DNA from: Pseudomonas subflava
GTDB lineage: Bacteria; Pseudomonadota; Gammaproteobacteria; Pseudomonadales; Pseudomonadaceae
Length of the DNA: 64,000 nt
Assembly: GCF_023823685.1 (NCBI RefSeq)
Contig: NZ_JAMXBF010000005.1
Location: forward strand, 186,001-250,000
Direction of reading: 5' to 3'
Shown here: piece by piece, positions 49,038 through 57,008 of the stretch
Layout: each line of letters opens with the position of its first letter
How positions within the stretch are numbered: the first letter of the stretch is position 1
The notes under the pieces: generated by a model
The model's database searches: none
The model's input: only the letters and a program-made list of their open reading frames with translations
What the model was told of the DNA's origin: nothing
Position numbers and translations under genes: made by a program

Positions 49038-51368
49038 ATGAAGACCGACGCGAAAGTGGTGCACCTGAACAAGGTCGCCCCCGAGCAATCGCCAACTTCG
49101 CCGGCAGGAAGGCTTCCCGTGGCCCTCATCCAGGTGCGCGACAAGGCTGCCCAGCAGCTCAAGCAGGCGCTGCAAGGACTGTTCGACAATGCGGACGATA
49201 CCCTCTTTGAGATGGCCGATCGTGCGGCCAGCAATACCGAGCAGAACGCCTTCTTCGAGGCGATGCGCGACCTGCGCCTGAAGCGCAAGACCATCGAGCG
49301 CAGTTTCCTGCAGAAGGTGTTCGAGAGCTTCTCCACGCTCAACCAGTACGAGATCGGCAGCCCCGCCCCGCAGCTGGGCGCCGTTTCGTTCGAGAGCCTG
49401 TCGCTGGTTCAGGACGATGCGCTGGAAGAGTCGGTCGCGTTGGACGCCATGGTCTCCCGCGTGATGAGCCGGGACGGCGTCGCCCTCGGCCACCTGACCA
49501 CGCGCCTCAACGCGATGATCAGCAAGAAGCTCGAGGACAAGACCAACCCGCTCGGCCCGCGCATGCTCTGCGAACAGTTCCTCGCGTCCTGCGAGGGGCT
49601 GGGCGTGGAGATCCGCGTCAAGCTGATTATCCTCAAACTGTTCGAAAAGTACGTGCTGGGCGATCTGGATCAACTGTACGCCAACGCCAACCAGCAACTG
49701 GTCGAGGCCGGCGTGCTGCCGGAACTGAAATCGGCGCCGCCTGCACGCCGTCAGCAGGGGCGTTCTCAGGGAACCGGCCGCGCCAGCCGCGACGATTCCG
49801 TCGAGGCGCGTGGCGGGCAGTCCGCCGGCTACGCTGACGAGGACGTTCAGGAGGTCTTCGGCGCGCTGCAGGAACTGCTGTCCCAGGTTCGTGGCTCCGC
49901 TGTCCTGCCGCGTCGGGAAATGCCTGCCGACGCCGTGCCGATTTCCAGCAACGACCTGATGCGCCTGCTTTCCCACATGCAGCAGCATTTCCCGGTCGGC
50001 AGCCAGCAGGTCGCTCTGGATTACGACCTGCGCAATCAGCTCGAAGGCCTGCTGGCCCGCGCCAGCGCCAAGAGCGGCAAGGCCCGCGTGGTCGGCGAAG
50101 TCGACGAGGACGTGATCAACCTGGTCGCCATGCTGTTCGAGTTCATCCTCGACGACCGTACCCTGCCGGATTCGCTCAAGGCCCTGATCGGCCGCCTGCA
50201 GATCCCGATGCTCAAGGTCGCTGTGCTGGACAAGACCTTCTTCAGCCGCGGCAGCCACCCGGCCCGCCGCCTGCTCAACGAAATCGCCACCGCCGCGCTC
50301 GGTTGGAACGCCCAGGGCGACGAGCAGCGTGACGCGCTGTACCAGCGTATCGAGCAGGTGGTGCAGCGTCTGCTCAACGATTTCACCGACGACCCGGCGA
50401 TCTTCTCCGACGTGCTCGCCGAGTTCGTCGCCTTCACCGGTGACGAGAAGCGCCGCAGCGAACTGCTCGAACAGCGCACCCGCGATGCCGAGGAAGGTCG
50501 CGCCAAGGCCGAGCTGGCCCGTCAGCAGGTCGAGCAGGCGCTGAATTCCCGCCTGCTCGGCAAGACCCTGCCCGAAGTGGTGGTGCGTCTGCTGCAGGAA
50601 GGCTGGAGCAAGGTGCTGCAGCTGACCTGCCTGAAGCACGGCGCCGAATCCGCCGAGTGGGAGGCCGCACTGGCAGTAATGGACGACCTCATCTGGAGCG
50701 TCGAGCCCCACGAGCAGCCGGAAGATCGCCTGCGCCTGCTGGAGCTGGTGCCGAGCCTGCTCAAGTCGCTGCGCGACGGCCTGGCCAGCGCCGCCATTGA
50801 TCCGTTCATCACCAGCGAATTCTTCAGCAAACTCGAAGCTGTGCATGTTCAGGCCTTCCAGCGCTTCAAGCGTGAGCCCGAGCCGCTGGAGCAACCGGCC
50901 TTGCTGGAAGAAACAGTCGAGGCCCTGGCCGAGGTGCCGGCCGAGGCTGGCGAGGCTCCGCTGCTCGAGCTGCCGCCGCAAGAGGTCGAGGCGGTGCCGG
51001 CAATGGTCGAGGTGGTCGAGGAGATCGTTCTCCTGGCGCCCGGCGAAAGCCGCACTCAGGAGCCCGAAGCCAGCCTACCCGACGATGACGAAGCCCTGCA
51101 GCACGTCGACAGCCTGCGCGTCGGCAGCTGGGTGGAGATCCAGGAAGACGAGGAGCACAAGCTGCGCGGCAAGCTGGCGGCGATCATCAAGCCAACCGGC
51201 AAGTACATCTTCGTCAACCGCACCGGCATGAAGGTGATGGAGAAGACCCGCATGGGCCTGGCCGTGGAGTTCCGCCGCGGCGCCATCCGCCTGCTCGACG
51301 ACGCGCTGCTGTTCGACAGGGCGCTGGAATCGGTGATCGGCAACCTGCGCAAGCTCAAGGGAGCCTGA
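49038..51368 (+). CDS. DUF1631 family protein, copy B
   Basis: A 776-residue soluble protein of the DUF1631 family, paralogous to the gene at 35357-37693. Shared blocks: DDTLFEMADRAASNTEQNAF then FEAMRDLR, and NPLGPRMLCEQFLAS. The central region is helical and rich in charged residues; an acidic glutamate/proline/alanine linker (about 615-690) leads to a C-terminal PilZ-like barrel (VGSWVEIQEDEEHKLRGKLA; GKYIFVNRTGMKVMEKTRMG). The ATG at 49038 follows GGGAGA. It is transcribed alone with a strong terminator, unlike copy A. Confidence 0.85.
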   Translation: MKTDAKVVHLNKVAPEQSPTSPAGRLPVALIQVRDKAAQQLKQALQGLFDNADDTLFEMADRAASNTEQNAFFEAMRDLRLKRKTIERSFLQKVFESFSTLNQYEIGSPAPQLGAVSFESLSLVQDDALEESVALDAMVSRVMSRDGVALGHLTTRLNAMISKKLEDKTNPLGPRMLCEQFLASCEGLGVEIRVKLIILKLFEKYVLGDLDQLYANANQQLVEAGVLPELKSAPPARRQQGRSQGTGRASRDDSVEARGGQSAGYADEDVQEVFGALQELLSQVRGSAVLPRREMPADAVPISSNDLMRLLSHMQQHFPVGSQQVALDYDLRNQLEGLLARASAKSGKARVVGEVDEDVINLVAMLFEFILDDRTLPDSLKALIGRLQIPMLKVAVLDKTFFSRGSHPARRLLNEIATAALGWNAQGDEQRDALYQRIEQVVQRLLNDFTDDPAIFSDVLAEFVAFTGDEKRRSELLEQRTRDAEEGRAKAELARQQVEQALNSRLLGKTLPEVVVRLLQEGWSKVLQLTCLKHGAESAEWEAALAVMDDLIWSVEPHEQPEDRLRLLELVPSLLKSLRDGLASAAIDPFITSEFFSKLEAVHVQAFQRFKREPEPLEQPALLEETVEALAEVPAEAGEAPLLELPPQEVEAVPAMVEVVEEIVLLAPGESRTQEPEASLPDDDEALQHVDSLRVGSWVEIQEDEEHKLRGKLAAIIKPTGKYIFVNRTGMKVMEKTRMGLAVEFRRGAIRLLDDALLFDRALESVIGNLRKLKGA

Positions 51369-51381
51369 TCTCCGCCTGACA

Positions 51382-51409
51382 AAAACGCCCGGCCCGCGCC
51401 GGGCGTTTT
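51382..51409 (+). terminator. rho-independent terminator after DUF1631 copy B
   Basis: AAAACGCCCGGC pairs with GCCGGGCGTTTT across four bases, a perfect 12-bp stem. Confidence 0.92.
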
Positions 51410-51457
51410 CGTTCTTGGAGTTCTGCTAGAGTGGCGCCAGTCTTCAAGGAGCCTGCA

Positions 51458-52021
51458 ATGCGGCTGGACCCTGCCAGCGGCTGGTGTGACGGCATCCGTC
51501 ACTGCCCTTCGCCGAACTTCAACGAGCGCCCCCGGGGCGAGGTGTCGCTGCTGGTGATCCACAACATCAGCCTGCCGCCGGGCCAGTTCGGGACCGGCAA
51601 GGTGCAGCAGTTCTTCCAGAATCGCCTGCCTGTCGACGAGCACCGCTATTTTGCCGGCATCGCCCAGCTGACGGTGTCCGCGCATTTTCTGATCGAGCGC
51701 GACGGCGGCATCACTCAGTTCGTGTCCTGCAATCAGCGAGCGTGGCATGCCGGTGTGTCGAGCTTCGAAGGCCGCGAGAACTGCAACGATTTTTCCCTGG
51801 GCATCGAGCTGGAAGGCACCGACGATTTGCCGTTCACCGATGCCCAGTACCAGGCCCTGGCGGCCCTGACTCGCGAATTGCTGCGTGTCTATCCGCAGAT
51901 GAGCGTCGAGCGCATCCGCGGGCACAGCGATATCGCCCCGGGGCGCAAGACCGATCCGGGCCCCTGTTTCGATTGGGCGCGCATGCGCGCCGACCTGCAA
52001 GGCGAGGAGAGCAAGGTATGA
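51458..52021 (+). CDS. ampD: 1,6-anhydro-N-acetylmuramyl-L-alanine amidase AmpD
   Basis: Cytosolic zinc amidase that recycles anhydro-muropeptides, 187 residues; its loss derepresses ampC beta-lactamase in species that carry ampR-ampC. Zinc ligands are in LLVIHNISLPPGQFGTGKV (first histidine) and RGHSDIAPGRKTDPG (second histidine and aspartate). NDFSLGIELEGTD is a family signature. The ATG at 51458 follows AAGGAG; the upstream in-frame start at 51431 is unlike the family. The stop overlaps the ampE start. Confidence 0.95.
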   Translation: MRLDPASGWCDGIRHCPSPNFNERPRGEVSLLVIHNISLPPGQFGTGKVQQFFQNRLPVDEHRYFAGIAQLTVSAHFLIERDGGITQFVSCNQRAWHAGVSSFEGRENCNDFSLGIELEGTDDLPFTDAQYQALAALTRELLRVYPQMSVERIRGHSDIAPGRKTDPGPCFDWARMRADLQGEESKV

Positions 52022-52836
52022 ATTTCCTGGTGCTGCTACTGGTGCTCTGGGTGGAGAAGTTTTCCTCGGGGCGCCAGCGTATCCAGCAGGATGGTCCCTG
52101 GCGGCGCTGGCTGGCGAGCAGCGAGGGTTCCTCGCCCTGGCTCACGCTGGCGGTCGTGGTGCTGCTGCCGGTGGCGCTGCTCGGCCTGTTGCTGGTGATC
52201 CTCGAGCCGCTCGCCTACGGCTGGCTGGCGCTGCCGGTGCATCTGCTGGTGCTGGTGTACAGCCTCGGCCGTGGCGATGTGCTGGCGGACCTCGGACCGT
52301 TTCGTGACGCCTGGCGCCGCGGCGACGACCAGGCTGCGCTGCACGTGGCCGAACGCGATCTGGGGGTGACCGCCGAAAGCCAGGCCGAGCTGCTCGAGCG
52401 GGTTCAGGACTACGAGCTCTGGCAGGCTTACCAGGGCTTTTTCGCGGTGATTTTCTGGTACGCCCTGCTCGGCCCGCTGCCGGCGCTGGCCTATCGCCTG
52501 CTGGCGCTGAGTGCGGAGCATGGCCAGCCCGGCGTGGCCGAGCGGGCGGCGCAGTTGCGCCACGCCATGGACTGGCTGCCGGTGCGGGTGCTGGCGGCCA
52601 GCTTCGCGCTGGTCGGCGATTTCGTCGCGGTCAGCCGCGCGGTGCTGCACGATCTGCTGGCCTGGGAACTGCCGGCCGCACGGTTGCTGGCCAATGCCGG
52701 GCGCGCCGCCAGCGAGATCGGCGAGGTGCCGGCTCAGGAGTCGGGCATCGACAGCCTGGACCAGCTCTGGCAACTACTGATTCGCGCCGCGGTGCTCTGG
52801 TATGCGGCATTCGCCGTGTGGATCCTGCTGTTCTAG
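52018..52836 (+). CDS. ampE: AmpE-like regulatory membrane protein
   Basis: Inner membrane protein of 272 residues, coupled to ampD by an ATGA overlap. It starts MNFLVLLLVLWVEKFSSGRQ. Four membrane segments are visible (about 45-62, 66-80, 145-165 and 255-272) around soluble loops; LVYSLGRGDVLADLGPFRDA and HAMDWLPVRVLAASFALVGD are AmpE-family features. Its biochemical role is not settled; the ampDE pairing is widespread. Confidence 0.9.
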   Translation: MNFLVLLLVLWVEKFSSGRQRIQQDGPWRRWLASSEGSSPWLTLAVVVLLPVALLGLLLVILEPLAYGWLALPVHLLVLVYSLGRGDVLADLGPFRDAWRRGDDQAALHVAERDLGVTAESQAELLERVQDYELWQAYQGFFAVIFWYALLGPLPALAYRLLALSAEHGQPGVAERAAQLRHAMDWLPVRVLAASFALVGDFVAVSRAVLHDLLAWELPAARLLANAGRAASEIGEVPAQESGIDSLDQLWQLLIRAAVLWYAAFAVWILLF

Positions 52837-52845
52837 AGCGGCGGA

Positions 52846-53739
52846 TTACTCGGGCCAGAGCCAGGCGGCGCCACGCACGCCGCTGGAGTCGCCATGCACC
52901 GCCCGGACCAGGCGCGTGTTGACCCGGTCCGAAAACACATGGCGGGCCAGTAGCGGCGGAACTCGCTCGTAGAGCGCGGCGATGTTCGACAGGCCGCCGC
53001 CCAGCACGATCACGTGCGGATCGAGAACGTTGATCACCGAGGCCAGCGCCCTGGCCAGCTGTTCGCAGTAGCGCTCCAGCGCCTGCGTCGCGGCCGGCTC
53101 ACCGCGTTGCGCCGCCTCCGCCAGCTCCGCTGCGTCCAGGCTCAGCCCGCTGCGCGCGGCCCAACCGGGGCCGCTGAGGAAGGTCTCGATGCAGTCGTCC
53201 AGACCGCAATAGCAGGGTCTCGCCGGACCGTCCTCGGCGGTGCGCCAGGGCAGGGCGTTGTGTCCCCATTCCCCGGCGATGGCGTTGGGGCCGCCGAGCG
53301 GCCTGCCGTGGATGACGATGCCGCCGCCCACGCCGGTGCCGAGGATCACGCCGAATACGCTAGCCATCCCCGCGCCGGCGCCATCGCTGGCCTCCGACAG
53401 CGCGAAGCAATCGGCGTCGTTGGCCAGCCTGACCGGGCGCTGCAGCAGATCTTCCAGGTCGCCCTGCAGGTCCTGGCCGATCAGGCAGATGGAGTTGGCA
53501 TTCTTGATCCGGCCATGGTCCGGCGAGCGGGTACCGGGAATGCCGACTCCGAGACTGCCCCTTTCACCCAGCTCGCCCTCCGCTTCACGCACCAGCCGTA
53601 CTATTGTTTGCAGGGTGGCCTGGTAGTCGCCGCGGGGCGTGGGCAGGCGACGGCGTAGCCGCTCGTCGGAGCCTTCGAGCGCGACGATTTCGGTCTTTGT
53701 CCCACCCAGATCAATGCCGAAGCGAAGTGACATGCGCAT
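52846..53739 (-). CDS. ROK family sugar kinase (fructokinase/N-acetylglucosamine kinase type)
   Basis: ROK family kinase of 297 residues. The phosphate-binding FGIDLGGTKTE is at the N-terminus, the catalytic aspartate is in LANDADCFAL, GTGVGGGIVIHG follows, and the zinc site is GHNALPW with CYCGLDDCIE. The substrate could be fructose or an amino sugar and cannot be decided here. ATG codons at 53739 and 53733 are both possible. It is divergent from the chemoreceptor gene. Confidence 0.88.
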   Translation of the reverse strand: MRMSLRFGIDLGGTKTEIVALEGSDERLRRRLPTPRGDYQATLQTIVRLVREAEGELGERGSLGVGIPGTRSPDHGRIKNANSICLIGQDLQGDLEDLLQRPVRLANDADCFALSEASDGAGAGMASVFGVILGTGVGGGIVIHGRPLGGPNAIAGEWGHNALPWRTAEDGPARPCYCGLDDCIETFLSGPGWAARSGLSLDAAELAEAAQRGEPAATQALERYCEQLARALASVINVLDPHVIVLGGGLSNIAALYERVPPLLARHVFSDRVNTRLVRAVHGDSSGVRGAAWLWPE

Positions 53740-53747
53740 TCTTAACC

Positions 53748-53774
53748 TTAAGTTACACAGGCTTTAGCCGATAT
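53748..53774 (+). promoter_or_regulatory. FliA (sigma-28) type promoter of the chemoreceptor gene
   Basis: TTAAGTTA, an 11-base spacer and GCCGATAT, compared with TAAAGTTT-N11-GCCGATAA: 13 of 16 positions agree. It lies about 140 bases upstream of the chemoreceptor start, overlapping the 5' flank of the divergent kinase gene. Confidence 0.7.
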
Positions 53775-53914
53775 CCGGTATACAGGCTGCGGGGGAGCTG
53801 CGCCTGGCAGATGGCCAGCCCCCGCTGAAAATCAGAAAGCAACGACACCTTGCCGTTCAATAGACCAGCTTCTCCCGGCTGGCATACAACAATAATGGCA
53901 ACAGGAGACGTCTA

Positions 53915-55945
53915 GTGAATAGCGTGTTGTACCCTGCCATCGCGCTGATGAACCGACTGAGCTTCGGCATGAAGTTCAGCTTGATCAGTGTGCTGTTCTT
54001 CCTGCCCATGCTGGTCACCAACTACTTCCTGGTTCGTGATTCCTACGACGCCTTCGTCGACACCCGCACCGAGCTGCAGAGCCTGGAGCTGCTGAAGCAG
54101 AGCCAGAAGGTGCGCCAGGAGCTGGAGCGCCTCAACGACCTCTACGAGATCAATGCCGTCATCGGCCAGTCCGGCCAGTCGGAGAAGCTCTCGGCGATGA
54201 TCGGCGAGCTGGAGAAAAGCGTCGCGGCGACCCTCGCGGCGATGGAGTCGCCCAGCAACGATCCGCAGAAGATCGAGGAATTCAACGCCCAGCGCGAAAC
54301 CATCCAGCAGGCGCTGGATGCGGTGGCCGCCGAGTCCTCGCTGCGCAGCAAGGCCGGGCTAGTGGTCAAGGCGCTGGATAATGCCGAGGTGTTCATCAAG
54401 TTCGTCGCCAGCCAGTCCGGCCTGAGCCAGGACAGCGACTTGATCGTGCGCCAGATGTCCGAACTGCTCACCACCGTCACCCCGCCGATCACCGAGGCCC
54501 TGAGCAAGGGCCGCGCCTTGGGCTCGTATTCCCTCGGCCAGGGGATTCTCGGTTCGTCCGACAGCACCAAGCTCGATGAGCTGCTGGCCGAGCTGGAAAA
54601 GCTGCACGCCGAATACGGCTTCAAAATCCAGAGCGCCCTCGGCGCCGATGCGCGTGCCGAGCGCAGCCTGGGCCAGCTCGCCGAGGCCAGCCGCAACACC
54701 CTGACGGAGACCAGCGTGGTGCTCGAAGAGCAGCTGCTGATGGCCGACACCCTCGATGCGCCCTGGCAGGATTTCTACAACCAGCTGACCGTGGCCATCG
54801 ACAAGACCTACGTGATGAACGATGGCGTGCTCGACTATCTCGACGACGACCTGAGCCGTCGCTTGGAGCAGAAGCGCACCCAGATGATTCTGCTGGTGGT
54901 GGCCCTGGTGGTGCTGTTCCTCGCCATCGGCTACCTGTACGGCGGTTTCTACGTGTCCACCCGCGCCACCCTCAAGGGCTTCGGCAAGACCCTCAATCAG
55001 GTCGCCGGCGGCGACATGACCGTGCACGTCAATGTCCGGAGCCAGGACGAGCTCGGTGAGCTGGGCGAGGTGTTCAACGGCACCGTGTCGCGAATCCGCG
55101 ACCTGATCGAACTGGTCGGCCAGACCGTCACCGAGGTCGAGCGCCAGGCCGATCGTGTTGAGCTGGTGTCCGGGTCCAGCAGCCAGGCGGTGAATGCTCA
55201 GCGCGGGCAGATCGAGCAGGTGGCCACGGCGATGAACCAGATGTCCGCCACCGCCCAGGAGGTCGCCCGTAGCGCCGCCGCTGCCGTGGGCAGTGCGCAG
55301 AGCGTCAATGACGAAACGGTTAGCGGCCGCGCCATGGTCGAATCGCAGGTCGGCAGCATCCGGCGCCTGGCCAGCGAAATCGACCAGTCGGTGGGCGTGA
55401 TCAATAAGCTGGCTTCCGACAGCGCCGCCATCAGCCAGGTGCTGGACGTGATCAAGGGCATCGCCGAGCAGACCAACCTGCTGGCGCTCAACGCCGCCAT
55501 CGAGGCGGCGCGGGCCGGCGAGCAGGGCCGCGGTTTCGCCGTGGTCGCCGACGAGGTGCGCAATCTGGCCAAGCGGACCCAGCAGTCGACCGAGGAAATC
55601 GAGCAGATGATCGGCCGCCTGCAGAACGGCGTCGGCGCCACGGTGACCGCCATGAACGGCAGCCACAAGATGGTGGAGAGCACGGTCAATCAGTCGTCGC
55701 AGGTGCAGCAGGCGCTGGAGAACATCCTCGGCGCGGTCGGCATGATCGTCGATCAGAACCAGCAGATCGCCGCCGCTGCCGAGCAGCAGACCGCCGTGGC
55801 CCACGACATCGACATGAACATCGTCGAGATCAACCAGGCCGGCGAACGTACCGCCGAGGGTGCGGTGGAGACCGAGCAGGCCAGCCGCGAGCTGTCCAGT
55901 CAGGTGGCGCGGCTCAAGGAGCTGATCAGCACCTTCCGCGTCTGA
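53915..55945 (+). CDS. methyl-accepting chemotaxis protein
   Basis: Transmembrane chemoreceptor of 676 residues. The first membrane segment is about 21-40 ([19 protein letters not shown]); a helical periplasmic sensor of about 280 residues follows; the second membrane segment is about 325-345 ([20 protein letters not shown]). Then HAMP and the signalling domain with the hairpin tip [20 protein letters not shown]. It ends LISTFRV, with no CheR-binding pentapeptide. The start is GTG at 53915 with AGGAG 8 bases upstream. The ligand is unknown. I recall PA4520 here in P. aeruginosa. Confidence 0.92.
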   Translation: MNSVLYPAIALMNRLSFGMKFSLISVLFFLPMLVTNYFLVRDSYDAFVDTRTELQSLELLKQSQKVRQELERLNDLYEINAVIGQSGQSEKLSAMIGELEKSVAATLAAMESPSNDPQKIEEFNAQRETIQQALDAVAAESSLRSKAGLVVKALDNAEVFIKFVASQSGLSQDSDLIVRQMSELLTTVTPPITEALSKGRALGSYSLGQGILGSSDSTKLDELLAELEKLHAEYGFKIQSALGADARAERSLGQLAEASRNTLTETSVVLEEQLLMADTLDAPWQDFYNQLTVAIDKTYVMNDGVLDYLDDDLSRRLEQKRTQMILLVVALVVLFLAIGYLYGGFYVSTRATLKGFGKTLNQVAGGDMTVHVNVRSQDELGELGEVFNGTVSRIRDLIELVGQTVTEVERQADRVELVSGSSSQAVNAQRGQIEQVATAMNQMSATAQEVARSAAAAVGSAQSVNDETVSGRAMVESQVGSIRRLASEIDQSVGVINKLASDSAAISQVLDVIKGIAEQTNLLALNAAIEAARAGEQGRGFAVVADEVRNLAKRTQQSTEEIEQMIGRLQNGVGATVTAMNGSHKMVESTVNQSSQVQQALENILGAVGMIVDQNQQIAAAAEQQTAVAHDIDMNIVEINQAGERTAEGAVETEQASRELSSQVARLKELISTFRV

Positions 55946-55960
55946 TCATTCCTGCCGCTG

Positions 55961-55986
55961 CGAGGCCCGCCCCATGGCGGGCCTCG
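55961..55986 (+). terminator. rho-independent terminator of the chemoreceptor gene
   Basis: CGAGGCCCGCC pairs with GGCGGGCCTCG across CCAT, followed by TCGTTTCT. Confidence 0.85.
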
Positions 55987-56008
55987 TCGTTTCTGGCCGA
56001 CCGGTGGC

Positions 56009-56791
56009 TCAGCCGGGCCAGCCGAACAGCTCGTCGGCGTTGCGGCTGCTGGCTGTGGCCAGTTCCTCGGGCGATACGCCCCACAGCTCCGCCAGGGCGG
56101 CGCAGATGTCCGGCAGGTGCTCGGGGCTGTTGCGCACTCCGGGGTGCATGGCCGGGGCCATGTCCGGCGCATCCGTCTCCAGCACCACGGCATCCAGCGG
56201 CAGGCGCGGCACGACCTTGCGCAGGCGCTGGGCCTGCGGCCAGGTCGGTGCGCCACCGAGGCCGAGGCGAAAGCCCAGTTTGAGGTACTCGCGGGCCTCC
56301 TCGTAGCTGCCGGCGAAGGCGTGGATCACGCCGGCACGCGGCAGCTTGAAGCGCTTGAGCGTGGCGATGGTGGCGGCGTGGGCGCGACGCACGTGCAGCA
56401 ACACCGGCAGTTCGAACTCGGCGGCCAGGGCCAGCTGCGCCTCGAACAGCCTCTGCTGGCGCGGGCGATCCAGGGTTTCAACGTAGTAGTCCAGGCCGAA
56501 CTCACCCACCGCGCACAGCTTCGGGTCGCCGGCCAGGCGGCTCAGCCAGTCGCGCAGATCGTCCAGGTGTTCCGGGCGGTGCTGGTCCAGAAACACTGGG
56601 TGCAGGCCGAATGCGGCGTACACACCGTCCTCGGCCTGGCACAGGTCCCACAGCCGCTGCCAGTTGTCACGAAACACGCCGAGCACCACCAGGCGCTCCA
56701 CCCCCAGGGCGCGACTGCGCGCGAGCAGCGCGCCGCGGTCGGCGTCGAAGTCGGGGAAATCCAGGTGGGTATGGGTGTCGATCAGGCGCAT
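56009..56791 (-). CDS. TatD family metal-dependent hydrolase
   Basis: TatD-type DNase/hydrolase of 260 residues. The metal site starts with IDTHTHLDFPDFDADR (HxH). GEFGLDYY, LLHVRRAHAATI, GVIHAFAGSYEEA and LETDAPDM complete the TIM-barrel ligands. The ATG at 56791 starts the family match; the frame upstream is antisense to the AsmA-like gene's 5' region. In other bacteria TatD proteins act in DNA repair or D-amino-acid removal; which applies is not clear. Confidence 0.9.
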   Translation of the reverse strand: MRLIDTHTHLDFPDFDADRGALLARSRALGVERLVVLGVFRDNWQRLWDLCQAEDGVYAAFGLHPVFLDQHRPEHLDDLRDWLSRLAGDPKLCAVGEFGLDYYVETLDRPRQQRLFEAQLALAAEFELPVLLHVRRAHAATIATLKRFKLPRAGVIHAFAGSYEEAREYLKLGFRLGLGGAPTWPQAQRLRKVVPRLPLDAVVLETDAPDMAPAMHPGVRNSPEHLPDICAALAELWGVSPEELATASSRNADELFGWPG

Positions 56792-57008
56792 AGGCGGGTC
56801 CGGGGTTAGGAGCTTCAGCATCGGGCATTTCAGCTGGGCACGCCAGTTCACGGCTGTTCGGCGCAGCGCGAGGCCGGGCAGCGGCCTTGCGACTGGGGGC
56901 AGGCTCGCGCGCAACCTGCCTTGGCTCACGTTGAATCCAGACCCAAGGGAGCGTTCCCGCGTTTCGTCAGTCGAAGCCGTTATGAACCCGGTTCGGAAGG
57001 AGGTGCAG

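Noticed and set aside
48915..50981. 688-residue frame antisense to DUF1631 copy B
   Set aside because: Shadow of codon-biased DNA; no domains.
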